This document shows positions 7,302 through 15,598 of a DNA stretch of 31,782 nucleotides, one piece after another. The position numbers and the translations under genes were made by a program. The DNA lies in assembly GCA_049672765.1 (NCBI GenBank), contig JBATWQ010000407.1, forward strand, positions 1-31,782, read 5' to 3'. The notes under the pieces were generated by a model that did not search any database, was not told the origin of the DNA, and saw only the letters and a program-made list of their open reading frames with translations. Origin of the DNA: JAGQSZ01 sp049672765 (GTDB taxonomy: Bacteria > Actinomycetota > Acidimicrobiia > Acidimicrobiales > Microtrichaceae). Numbering within the stretch: the stretch's first letter is position 1; each line of letters begins with the position of its first letter.

Positions 7302-9353
7302 TCAGCGGGCGAACCTTGTCGGCGGCACGTCCCATCGGGAGCCGGGGCAGTTCTGTGAGCTGAACCAGCCGAACTGATAGCCGTCAGCCGGAATGGTGGG
7401 AGTCAACCCACTCGCAAGAGCTGACAGATACCCGGCCGTTATTCCAGTCTGGTCATAGGCAACGTAGTGCCCACCCGGCAATTCGAGGCTGGCCCTGGTT
7501 CGCCCCCCAACGTTGCCTTGTACCGGCAACGATCCAAGAGTCGGTGGATCAACGGCGATGTCGCCATAGGCGCTGGTGGGTGCACTGGCGTAGTGCACAG
7601 GCAGACCTGTCGCACCGGCAAAATGTCGGCTGGTCTCGAAGGGGACGCAGATGTCATCACGTCCGGCGTAGTTCAGGTAGTTGGTCGTGTTCGGGTAGTT
7701 GATACCGTCGCCGCCCTCAAGCATCGTTTGTGACACCTGCACGATCGGGTTGAGTTCGTCGAGCACCTGGGCGTCACCGGTGAGCTGTCCGAGCATCAGC
7801 CGGTTGCCAGGATTGTGGGCAAGTGCGTGGTACAGGCCACCTGAGCCGGCCGAGGAAAGGACCCCGGAGATCGAGGGTCTCATCGCGGCCACCATCGGCA
7901 GCGTCTGGGCACCCTGGCTCTGCCCGGCGATCACCTGCCTGTCGGGATCCGTCGTCACCAAGCCGGTTGTACCGAGTGAGGAGCCGTCAATGGCCAGAGA
8001 CCTGAACGCGTCGAGCAACTGCAGGTTCTCACCAACCTGTTGAATCGTGTTGCTACGGGCCGCAGCTGGATTGAGGAAGTTGTAGAAGGTGAACTGGGAC
8101 GCGCCCTGGATAGTGGTGATACCGAGCTGTGTCATCAACGGCGTGAGGGTGATACCCCGGCCCGCGCCGTAAAGAGGCGCGATCTCGGCGATCAAATAGC
8201 CCTGGTAGGTGAGCGGCAGGGTCGTGGAGTTGAGGTCAAAGGTGCCGCCGGTGCCGTCGATGAAGGTGAGCAGTGGCCAGCCTCCGGCCGGCATCGTTCC
8301 ACAGGGCACTCGAGCGGTGAACTGCGCTGCGAAACTTCCCTGGGGGACGGCCCGGCCTTCAGAACCTATGACGATTTCGCCACCCCCGTCGTAGTAGGGG
8401 TAGGTGCCGTTCTGCCAGCGGGTCAGTTCCAAGGTGCCGCTGAGCGCAGCAGTCTGGGTACCTCCCGCCCGGTAGTCGGTGGTGCATGCGCCCTGATACG
8501 TCACGTTGAGTGTCGGGGCAGGAGATGCATCGACCGCATCGGAGACGGCCTGCATATCGCCACGGACGTCCTGGGTCGTGAAGACGGTGAAGGCCACTAG
8601 GTCACTCGCCTGCCACGTGGTTTCGGCGGTCAGGGCGGCCCGGACGTCGTCACGCTGTTGGCGCAGCGCGGTCCACGTCGCTGCATCAACACCGGTCGAG
8701 GGACTCCAGGGCTGGTCGAGTTGTCCGATCAGCTGTGATGGCGCGAGCGCCTGGCCGGAAAGAGTGATGAGTCCGGGGGTGAGGGCGACGGCGTATCGGG
8801 TGGACTCCTGAAGCGGGTGACCAGGATAGGGGAGAACGGTCAGAAGGTTGTTGGGACGGTTCCTGTCGCCTGTGATCTGGAAGTCCGCGATCACCGGAAT
8901 GCGCTCACCTGGATGGTCCAGGTCCAGCAGGACGATCGAGGGCCTCGGACCCAGGGTCGCCGAGGGACTCGGTAGCGACCCTGGCGACAATTGGAGTTGA
9001 GACGCGAAGTACGTCGCAGTGTTCACCCCGAACCCGTGGAGTGACCGACCCATACCTTCCACGAGCGCAGGGAACATCGTCCGAAGTGTGCTCGGAACCT
9101 CGCCCGGCAAGAGATCCACCCCGGGTAGCCCTTCTAGGTCCAGGCTTCCGTCAGGTGATCTACGAATGTCGTTTGGCCATGGCAACGAGAAGAAACCGCC
9201 ACTCATCGCTGGGTCCATGTCGATGGCGACGACCGGCCCAGGTGGCGGTGGAGTACATGCAGGTATGACCAGGAGCACCGCCAGCAGCGCCCCCATGAAC
9301 CCCCAGAAACCAAAACGAGCCCGCCGCCTCGCCTCTGTCTGCATCCCAGGCAT
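7302..9353 (-). CDS. Secreted lipoprotein, alpha/beta-hydrolase fold (putative esterase/lipase)
   Basis: The 683-residue product starts with a basic stretch, a hydrophobic segment and the lipobox IPAC (C33), then a proline-rich spacer, so it is a predicted membrane-anchored extracytoplasmic lipoprotein. A nucleophile elbow GQSQG (serine at about 479), a downstream GRDDICVP aspartate (about 566-567) and GGHYVAYD (histidine about 629) appear in the order Ser-Asp-His expected for an alpha/beta hydrolase. The N-terminal 450 residues have no domain I can name. The second of two adjacent ATGs (9353) is chosen because GGAGG stands six bases upstream; 9356 and an in-frame extension to 9416 are alternatives. 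The substrate is unknown; a polymer or lipid esterase is an inference. Confidence 0.78.
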   Translation of the reverse strand: MPGMQTEARRRARFGFWGFMGALLAVLLVIPACTPPPPGPVVAIDMDPAMSGGFFSLPWPNDIRRSPDGSLDLEGLPGVDLLPGEVPSTLRTMFPALVEGMGRSLHGFGVNTATYFASQLQLSPGSLPSPSATLGPRPSIVLLDLDHPGERIPVIADFQITGDRNRPNNLLTVLPYPGHPLQESTRYAVALTPGLITLSGQALAPSQLIGQLDQPWSPSTGVDAATWTALRQQRDDVRAALTAETTWQASDLVAFTVFTTQDVRGDMQAVSDAVDASPAPTLNVTYQGACTTDYRAGGTQTAALSGTLELTRWQNGTYPYYDGGGEIVIGSEGRAVPQGSFAAQFTARVPCGTMPAGGWPLLTFIDGTGGTFDLNSTTLPLTYQGYLIAEIAPLYGAGRGITLTPLMTQLGITTIQGASQFTFYNFLNPAAARSNTIQQVGENLQLLDAFRSLAIDGSSLGTTGLVTTDPDRQVIAGQSQGAQTLPMVAAMRPSISGVLSSAGSGGLYHALAHNPGNRLMLGQLTGDAQVLDELNPIVQVSQTMLEGGDGINYPNTTNYLNYAGRDDICVPFETSRHFAGATGLPVHYASAPTSAYGDIAVDPPTLGSLPVQGNVGGRTRASLELPGGHYVAYDQTGITAGYLSALASGLTPTIPADGYQFGWFSSQNCPGSRWDVPPTRFAR

Positions 9354-9423
9354 CATCGCCCTCCCAACGAGGCGGATCTCACCGCCCCCAACACCTTGAA
9401 ACGTACTCCTGACCAACCGACAC

Positions 9424-9445
9424 GACCACCCCCGATCGGGTGGTC
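9424..9445 (-). terminator. Hairpin at the end of the heme-type operon
   Basis: Perfect 8-bp arms GACCACCC and GGGTGGTC enclose a six-base loop. On the minus strand the stem begins inside the stop codon of the small ORF 9444-9560. No T-run follows. A wider pairing of CCTGACCA (9408-9415) with TGGTCAGG (9441-9448) overlaps it, so an operator of the hydrolase gene is the alternative reading. Confidence 0.45.
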
Positions 9446-9560
9446 AGGCGGCACTCATCGGGCAGTCGGGCTCACCCCACTTTGTGCCGCCGGTCGAGTC
9501 TGCAGGCGGGGCCGGTCCATTGCCGTCGTCCCCACGGGTCGACCTTTCCGGGGAGGTCAC
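9444..9560 (-). CDS. Possible 38-residue peptide coupled to the radical SAM gene
   Basis: A 38-codon frame begins with a GTG whose bases overlap the TGA of the radical SAM gene (GTGA), the usual arrangement for translational coupling. It ends in a TGA that is the first part of a hairpin at 9424-9445. The peptide is hydrophilic, rich in Gly, Pro, Asp, Ser and Thr, with a single Trp and a single Cys in the C-terminal part (GGTKWGEPDCPMSAA). I do not recognise it. The context of radical SAM and heme genes makes a RiPP-like precursor, or a small heme-responsive peptide using its Cys-Pro dipeptide, conceivable, but neither is shown. A chance open frame in GC-rich DNA is a real alternative. Confidence 0.35.
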   Translation of the reverse strand: MTSPERSTRGDDGNGPAPPADSTGGTKWGEPDCPMSAA

Positions 9561-10702
9561 TGGCCCGGTTCGTAGATGCAGGATGGGTCCTCGGCAAGAG
9601 GGTCCCCGTACACCGCATACGCACGCGAACGCGAGCCTCCACACACCTCTCGGAACTCGCAACAGCCACAGCGTCCACCCAGGCGATCGGGGTCACGCAG
9701 GGCTCGTAACAGGTCCGCGTCCCGGTAGATCACACTGAAAGGCCGGTCCCGGACCGAACCGACAGATTCGGGCAGAAACCCGCTCGGGTAGACCAGCCCG
9801 AAATGATCCACGAACGAGAACCCTCGACCGGCGTTGACATCGAGGGGAGGTCGACCCACGCCTCGCCCTTTCAGCGTCCCGAGCCGTTCGACGGTCTCGT
9901 CTCGAAGCTGCCTGCGGAGCTGCCCCGGAGGAAAGACCAGGTCGACGTCGTCGACGCGTGCCCTCTGGATGGCGATGCGTCGGTAGTGGGGTGCTTCAGT
10001 GGTCTTGATGGCGACGTGGCCCCGCACGTCGTGGAGCCAATGCAGAATCTCCTCGACCGTCGACGCGTCAGCCGCTTTCAGGTGGCTGCCACGACCCGTC
10101 GGAACCAGGAAGAAGACGCTCCACAGCTGCGCTTCCAGGTTGACCACCCGTTCGAGAATTGCCGGCAACTCGGCGACGTTGTCCGCCGTCACGGTCGAGT
10201 TGATCTGGAGCCTGATGTCAGCGTCGTGCACCCAACCTGCGGCCTCAAGAGTCGAGTCGAATACGCCAACGACGCCGCGGAAGCCGTCGTGGGTAGCACC
10301 CGTGGCGCCGTCGAGCGACAACGAAACAGCTCGCGTGCCCGCACTTCTGAGGTCCAACAGCACCTCTCTGGTAAGGCGAGGGGTGACCGACGGTGAGACC
10401 GCCATGCTGAGCCCGAGCGCCGATCCGTGGGCCACCAACTCGGCAAGATCGGGACGCTCGAACGGGTCACCTCCGGTCAGCACCACTATCGGCCGTGGTG
10501 CCCCGTAGGCGGCGAGGTCGTCGAGAAGTTCCTTGCCCTCTGCGGTGCTCAGCTCGAGCGGCGAACGCTGGTGGATCGCATCCGCCCGGCAATGCGCACA
10601 GACCAGCGCGCAGGCCCTGGTCACCTCCCAGATGACGATGAATGGTCGATCGGTGGCGTCGAGATGCAGCGACCTGATTGGGTTCGTCTCGGTGATGCTC
10701 AT
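9557..10702 (-). CDS. Radical SAM/SPASM protein (AhbD/NirJ-like)
   Basis: This 381-residue protein has the radical SAM cluster motif CxxxCxxC at C31, C35 and C38 (CALVCAHC), a GGDPF block that contacts S-adenosylmethionine, and a cysteine-rich C-terminus (CGCC, then C, then C near the end) like a SPASM or twitch domain binding a second Fe-S cluster. It looks like the TIGR04053-type group related to heme-biosynthesis proteins NirJ and AhbD. It lies 36 bases after the protoporphyrinogen/coproporphyrinogen oxidase gene in the same direction, which supports a role in tetrapyrrole modification, though a peptide-modifying role is also compatible with SPASM proteins. ATG 10702 has AGGAG four bases upstream; TTG 10705 would be too close to it. 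Confidence 0.85.
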   Translation of the reverse strand: MSITETNPIRSLHLDATDRPFIVIWEVTRACALVCAHCRADAIHQRSPLELSTAEGKELLDDLAAYGAPRPIVVLTGGDPFERPDLAELVAHGSALGLSMAVSPSVTPRLTREVLLDLRSAGTRAVSLSLDGATGATHDGFRGVVGVFDSTLEAAGWVHDADIRLQINSTVTADNVAELPAILERVVNLEAQLWSVFFLVPTGRGSHLKAADASTVEEILHWLHDVRGHVAIKTTEAPHYRRIAIQRARVDDVDLVFPPGQLRRQLRDETVERLGTLKGRGVGRPPLDVNAGRGFSFVDHFGLVYPSGFLPESVGSVRDRPFSVIYRDADLLRALRDPDRLGGRCGCCEFREVCGGSRSRAYAVYGDPLAEDPSCIYEPGQ

Positions 10703-10738
10703 CAAGCTCCTTTGGTGGGCCCTGGGGGTCGGGACCGT

Positions 10739-12256
10739 TCAGTGGGTTCGGTCCAGCAGGCCGTCCGCATTTGGTGAACTACTCGGGTCCGTCATATTGA
10801 GGTGCTCGCAAATGCGACTCGCAGCACTGGAACCGGAGGCGACGCATGCTGCTATGCCAAGCCCCTCGTACGCGGCGCCGGCCAGGGTGACGCCCGGCAG
10901 GAGTCGCAACCCGTGACGGATTTCGGCCATTCGCCCGAGGTGGCCGACTTCTAGTTGGGGCAGTGCGCTGTTCCACCGCTGAACGTGGCTGACGACGGGC
11001 TTCGCGTTGAGTCCCGTCGCCTCGGCCAGGTCGCTGCGAAGTGCACGGATGAGTTGTTGGTCGTCGAGACCCTCGAGCGCCGAGGATCCGGCTCGACCCG
11101 CAGACAGGCGGACGAGAAAGTGTTCGGACCCTGCCAGGTGCGGCCACTTGCTGCTCAGAAACGTCGCGGCCTTGAGGAGTCTGCCCTGCCCGGATGGAAC
11201 CAACATGCCCGTCGACCTGAAGGCGGGGAGCGCCTCTACGTCTCGACGTGGAAATGCGATCACCACCGTCGCAACAGATGCGGTGGTCAGTTCGCCGAGT
11301 CCGTCGGCTGCTGCTGGGGCGGCCGCGCCCAGGATGCGTCGTGACACCGCTGCGGGAACAGCGAGAACGACCCCGTCCCAGGTCGCAGGGTCTGCGCCCG
11401 GTACTGGATCCAGAGCCAGTACCAGGTCACCGCCCGGTCTTTGGCTTGCGCCCGGTATGGGGCGCTGACCATCGATCATCAGCCGATACCCCTCCGGGGA
11501 GTGACTCAGCGACGAGACGGCCGTATTGAGCCGGAGAGTCACTCCGGTTCCGGCGAGCAGAGCGTTGCTGAAGATGCCCAGACCACCCTTGAACGAGAGG
11601 AAGGACGGTCCCTTCCCGCCCGCTCTGGACCTGGCGGCGAGAAGCATCGAACGGTGCTCCTTCATCTGGTTGGCCAGATACGGGGTAGCGGCGTTCAAGC
11701 TGAGACGCCTGACATCGCCGGCGTGGAGACTGCCCAATAGTGGGTCGACAAGCCTGTCTGTCACCTGTCGTCCGAAGCGTGCTGCGATGACCTCTCCCAC
11801 GGCCCGGTCGTCGCTCAAGTCACCCCGTGGAATGAACGGCTCAAGGGCGGCCCTGGCCAAGCCTGCCGGCGAAAGGATCCGCGACTTGAGCACCGGCATC
11901 AATCGGGTCGGCCCGGTGGGTCCGACACCAGCGGGGAGTGGACTCAGCCGCCCATCGAACCAGATCCAGGCGCTCCCGGGATTGGATTCAACCTGGTCGT
12001 CTCCAAGTTCGAGTTCGCGTTGCAGCCCAGCGATGGGCGGTCCGGCGATGTGGAGCGCCTCGGCGCCGACGTCGACCGGAAGCCCCAAGATCTGCTCGGT
12101 GCGAATCTGGCCACCCACCCGGTCGCCCGCCTCGAACACGGTGACCTCGCAGCCACGTTCTGCCATCCGACGGGCGGCGACAAGGCCGGTTACACCAGCC
12201 CCGACGACCGCGATGCGTGGGCCATCGGATCGAGCCTGCCAACTGGTGATGGGCAA
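10739..12256 (-). CDS. hemG: Protoporphyrinogen/coproporphyrinogen III oxidase
   Basis: This 505-residue FAD enzyme has an N-terminal dinucleotide fold GAGVTG (G19, G21, G24) followed by an FEAGDRVGGQIRT segment, as in HemY-type oxidases, and the closing GAAYEGLGIAACVASG block that contacts FAD. In actinobacteria this enzyme (HemY, also named CgoX) oxidises coproporphyrinogen III to coproporphyrin III in the coproporphyrin-dependent heme route; activity on protoporphyrinogen cannot be excluded from sequence. The start is a TTG at 12256 with GAGG roughly 9-12 bases upstream; no ATG or GTG lies between it and the FAD motif. It is the first gene of the operon with the radical SAM protein. It is somewhat longer than the usual 450-470 residues. 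Confidence 0.88.
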   Translation of the reverse strand: MPITSWQARSDGPRIAVVGAGVTGLVAARRMAERGCEVTVFEAGDRVGGQIRTEQILGLPVDVGAEALHIAGPPIAGLQRELELGDDQVESNPGSAWIWFDGRLSPLPAGVGPTGPTRLMPVLKSRILSPAGLARAALEPFIPRGDLSDDRAVGEVIAARFGRQVTDRLVDPLLGSLHAGDVRRLSLNAATPYLANQMKEHRSMLLAARSRAGGKGPSFLSFKGGLGIFSNALLAGTGVTLRLNTAVSSLSHSPEGYRLMIDGQRPIPGASQRPGGDLVLALDPVPGADPATWDGVVLAVPAAVSRRILGAAAPAAADGLGELTTASVATVVIAFPRRDVEALPAFRSTGMLVPSGQGRLLKAATFLSSKWPHLAGSEHFLVRLSAGRAGSSALEGLDDQQLIRALRSDLAEATGLNAKPVVSHVQRWNSALPQLEVGHLGRMAEIRHGLRLLPGVTLAGAAYEGLGIAACVASGSSAASRICEHLNMTDPSSSPNADGLLDRTH

Positions 12257-12450
12257 TGTTTGCCGTCCTCGCTCTCAGAGGGACACATGCGCCTGGGTGG
12301 CTTCAAGGTTCTTGGTTCCGTGCTCCCGTCGGCTGGCCCAATCGTGTGGCCTGCTCGTGGCGAAGGCAAGGATTGGGACTCTTCAAGCCCTGGGACATGG
12401 GGCACACATCGCTTCTTGTCGAGGGCTACTCCACCCGCGAAGCTTGGAGG

Positions 12451-12684
12451 ATGGCAAGAACGAAGTGGAACGATCTCAGTCCTCGGACCAAGAAGATGGT
12501 CCTAGTCGGTGGCAGCGTCGAGGCCGCGTTGAAGGTCGCCGCATTGGTCGATCTCGCTCGCCGACCGCCGAGCGAGATCCGTGGCAAGAAGCGCAACTGG
12601 GTGCTTGCCGTCGTCCTACTCAACTCGGTCGGGATTGCTCCACTCGCCTATTTCTTGCGGGGTCGGAAGCCGGCTGGTAGCTGA
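12451..12684 (+). CDS. Small membrane protein (DUF5652/PLDc_N-like)
   Basis: This is a 77-residue protein with two hydrophobic helices (about 16-35 and 50-70), a basic WNDLSPRTKK start and a closing AYFLRGRKP segment. It resembles small actinobacterial membrane proteins related to the N-terminal domain of phospholipase-D-like nucleases, whose function is not known. The ATG at 12451 gives the N-terminus expected from similar proteins, but GGAGG is directly adjacent to it, which is too close for normal use. An in-frame ATG at 12397 is the alternative and would add 18 residues. It diverges from hemG; the 12257-12396 stretch between them shows nothing I can assign. Confidence 0.6.
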   Translation: MARTKWNDLSPRTKKMVLVGGSVEAALKVAALVDLARRPPSEIRGKKRNWVLAVVLLNSVGIAPLAYFLRGRKPAGS

Positions 12685-12735
12685 GTTCAGACGCCAGCCG
12701 ACCCTGCGCCCACGAACTGCCTGACTGCTCCTCGG

Positions 12736-15339
12736 TCACCCCAAGAGTTCGACGAGCCCCTCGGTCCCGTCAACCCGGATTCGCTGGCCGTCGCTAATCA
12801 GCGTGGTTGCGTGTTCGACCCCGACAACGGCTGGCAGGCCGTACTCGCGGGCGACGACCGCTCCGTGGGTCATCAACCCGCCCACCTCGGTCACCAGCCC
12901 GGCGATAGAGATGAAGAGCGGAGACCAGCTGGGGTCTGTGTAGGCGGTGACGAGAATGTCACCCGACTCGAAGTCCGCCTCACCCATGTCGTGGATCACG
13001 CGGGCTCGACCCTCGATGGTTCCGGTCGAGACCGCCAGGCCGACCAGCGCTCCGTCGGGCACGTTGTCGCGTCGGTATGTCCCTCTTACTACTTCGCCGT
13101 CTGAAGTGAGGACTCTGGGCGGGGACATCGATCGGTACGACTCGAAGGCTTCCTTGCGGTCAGCCAGGGCGTCCATATCGACCGCCCCGCCGGCCGAAGC
13201 TTCGCGAATCTCTGGGATCGATAGGTAGTAGATGTCCTCGACCTCTCGGAGAATGCCGGCCGCTACTAGTCGCTCCGCCTCACCAAGCAGCGCCTTCTTG
13301 TAGATGAAGTATCTGCTGACGATCGCGTACTTCGGATACTCCCGATAGCCAGCGAAAGTGCGCAACCTGTCGATCATCGCCTTGGTCTCGTCAGCCTTCT
13401 GCTCACCGTCGGGGAGCGATCGCAGTCGCCCGAGGATCTCCGTCTTCTTCGACTCCGCCTGTTCGAGTCCCAGTTCGAAGCGCCTCTCCGCTTCGCCGGC
13501 CTCAAAGGCGTGGACATTGCCGAGGATCACCGGGACCAGGCTGCTCGGTCGCTCGCTCCACCGTGGCCTGGTGATGTCAATCTCGCCGACGCAACGCATC
13601 CCATAGCGGTCGAGAAAAGCGACTATCGCGGCGCGGGCGTCAGAACCGCCGGGTAGATCAACCATGTCGTCGAGAGAGTCCTTGCCCTCGAGTCTCTCCA
13701 GGAACTCGACCAGATGGGGGTAGGGGCGGATCGCGTCGGCGACATCTAGTAGTTCGAGGCCCATTTTCGACGTGACGTTGTCCGGAAGGGATTGACCCAA
13801 GGTGTCCGCCGCGTTCCTCTCGCCCAACCACTCGAACAAGTTCTCATTGAGCCACGACGTGGCCTCCATGCCCGCCATGATCACCTGCACGCTCGTCGGA
13901 TCGGTCACGTTGCGCTTCGTCATCAGGGCCAGATCCGCAGCTATGGCGTCGAGCAGGTCGACTCCCTCCAGCGAGCGAATCTGCCTGTCCGATTCGGCGA
14001 TTGAAGCCCGACTACGTTCGATCAGACCCGTGACGATCTCGGGATCGGTGGGGATCGGCGGCGGTGGACTTGCTGGTCCGGCAGGTGGTGGAGGGGCTTC
14101 GGCCCGGTCGGTGGGTGGGGGTAGAAAGCCCTCGCGTTCGACGATGTTGAGCAGTGCGTCGCCGATCAGTGGATCGGACTTGCCGAGCGCGGCGACGATC
14201 CGGTCCCGGCTGACTGGCGACGAGAGTTCGTCGGTAACTTCCACGAACAGGCGGCCACCTGCAACGTGCATTGGCCGTACAGCTGTCATCTGCCACACCG
14301 ATAGGCCCAGTGGCTTCATCGGGTCGGTCATCATCTGCTGGTGACCGACCGACACGTAGACGTGGTTGCCGTCGCCAACTGACTCTGGAACGGGAAACAG
14401 AGTGGTGATCGGTCGGCTCTGGACCACATGGAACTCACCCCCCACCAGGCACCACTCGATGTCCTGTGGATGACCGAAGTGAGCTTCGATCCTGCGGCCC
14501 AACTCCACCAGCTCCAGTACCTGAGCGTGGGTCAGCGTCGGTTGGTCCCGTCTTTCCTGATCGAGAGGTAGGTCCTGGGTTCCACCGGCACCGAGCGGAA
14601 CGCTGACCAGATCCTTGGTTCCGATTGACTCGACCACGACCTCGTTGCCGCGCACTGCATAGGAGTCGGCGTTGACCTGACCTGAGACGAGTGCCTCGCC
14701 AAGCCCGAAGACGGCTTCAACGGTAGCGATCTTACGATTGCCCGTGACGGGGTCCGCGGTGAAGAGGACTCCTGATGCGTGAGGAGACAACAATTGCTGA
14801 ACTACAACCGCCATCTTCACCAGGCCCGGGTCGATGTCGTTGCGCCGTCGATAGGTCACCGCCCGCTCGGTGAACAGCGAGGCCCAGCATCGACCGACCA
14901 TCTCCACTACGGCGGCCGAACCGGTGACGTTCAGATAGGTGTCGTGCTGACCCGCGAAGGACGCCGTGGGCAGGTCCTCGGCGGTGGCGCTCGACCGCAC
15001 GGCAAAGGCATTGTGATCTCCCAGCCGGACTAGCGAACTGGTAATTGCAGTGGCAACGGCATCTGGAACTACCAGGGCGCCGATAGCGGAACGAATCCTC
15101 GCTGCGACGACAGCAATCGCATCCCGATCGTCCGGGTCGAGCAGCGACAGTTCGTTGATCTGCTCGGCGATCCCGGCCTCATTCAGCACGACATCCTGGA
15201 ACGCAGCCGTAGTAACGCAGAATCCATTCGGAACGCCGGCGCCATCGATATGTGAAAGTTCACCGAGGTGAGCTCCTTTACCGCCGACGGCTGCCACCTG
15301 TGACCGGTCGACCTCGTCCAGGTCCAACACGTAACTCAA
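12736..15339 (-). CDS. rph: Rifamycin phosphotransferase (PEP synthase-like)
   Basis: With the TTG at 15339 the protein has 867 residues, the length of characterised rifampin phosphotransferases. Order: an ATP-grasp-like domain of about 1-315 with GGKG (K21) and RSSATAEDLP (R115); a rifamycin-binding-type middle domain to about 750; and a swivelling phosphohistidine domain with GGLMTHG, the histidine falling at position 825, as reported for the Listeria enzyme. Such enzymes use ATP to phosphorylate the rifamycin ansa bridge, releasing AMP and phosphate. GGAGG lies six bases before TTG 15339; the frame could extend upstream to 15495 but with no family similarity. A proline-rich stretch (PPPPAGPASPPPP) interrupts the middle domain. 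A related PEP-utilising enzyme with another substrate remains possible. Confidence 0.85.
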   Translation of the reverse strand: MSYVLDLDEVDRSQVAAVGGKGAHLGELSHIDGAGVPNGFCVTTAAFQDVVLNEAGIAEQINELSLLDPDDRDAIAVVAARIRSAIGALVVPDAVATAITSSLVRLGDHNAFAVRSSATAEDLPTASFAGQHDTYLNVTGSAAVVEMVGRCWASLFTERAVTYRRRNDIDPGLVKMAVVVQQLLSPHASGVLFTADPVTGNRKIATVEAVFGLGEALVSGQVNADSYAVRGNEVVVESIGTKDLVSVPLGAGGTQDLPLDQERRDQPTLTHAQVLELVELGRRIEAHFGHPQDIEWCLVGGEFHVVQSRPITTLFPVPESVGDGNHVYVSVGHQQMMTDPMKPLGLSVWQMTAVRPMHVAGGRLFVEVTDELSSPVSRDRIVAALGKSDPLIGDALLNIVEREGFLPPPTDRAEAPPPPAGPASPPPPIPTDPEIVTGLIERSRASIAESDRQIRSLEGVDLLDAIAADLALMTKRNVTDPTSVQVIMAGMEATSWLNENLFEWLGERNAADTLGQSLPDNVTSKMGLELLDVADAIRPYPHLVEFLERLEGKDSLDDMVDLPGGSDARAAIVAFLDRYGMRCVGEIDITRPRWSERPSSLVPVILGNVHAFEAGEAERRFELGLEQAESKKTEILGRLRSLPDGEQKADETKAMIDRLRTFAGYREYPKYAIVSRYFIYKKALLGEAERLVAAGILREVEDIYYLSIPEIREASAGGAVDMDALADRKEAFESYRSMSPPRVLTSDGEVVRGTYRRDNVPDGALVGLAVSTGTIEGRARVIHDMGEADFESGDILVTAYTDPSWSPLFISIAGLVTEVGGLMTHGAVVAREYGLPAVVGVEHATTLISDGQRIRVDGTEGLVELLG

Positions 15340-15430
15340 AGCTCTACCTCCACCGCTCGGACCCCGAATGGGCAACGTCTGCTGCCCGATCCTGATCGAA
15401 TTGCAGCGTTCAGTGTCGGGCCCCAACCCA

Positions 15431-15445
15431 CTTGCTACAAGCCCC
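15431..15445 (-). promoter_or_regulatory. Candidate rifamycin-associated element (RAE-like)
   Basis: On the minus strand this reads GGGGCTTGTAGCAAG, 91 bases before the rph start. It keeps the left arm and the CTTG-N3-CAAG core of the RAE described upstream of rifamycin-inactivation genes (from memory GGGGCTTGCGGCAAGGCCCC), but the right outer arm is TGGG instead of GCCCC. It sits in the 259-base divergent region 15340-15598, where no other gene or clear promoter is seen. Confidence 0.5.
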
Positions 15446-15598
15446 CCACCCCCAGCTACGGTGGGTACCGGCGGGGAGGGGAAGGCCCGGCTCAATCGCA
15501 GGATCCCGGGGCGGGCGGGGGTTCAGCCCGGAACCGGCGCAATTCGTTCCACGATCTGCTAGGCAGGATTGGGGATCACATCCGCGGAGGCTGTCCAT

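Noticed and set aside
15469..15568. G-rich stretch and a possible -10 (CAGGAT) before the ABC ATPase gene
   Set aside because: No matching -35 or TANNNT box at a consistent distance, so I could not support a promoter call.
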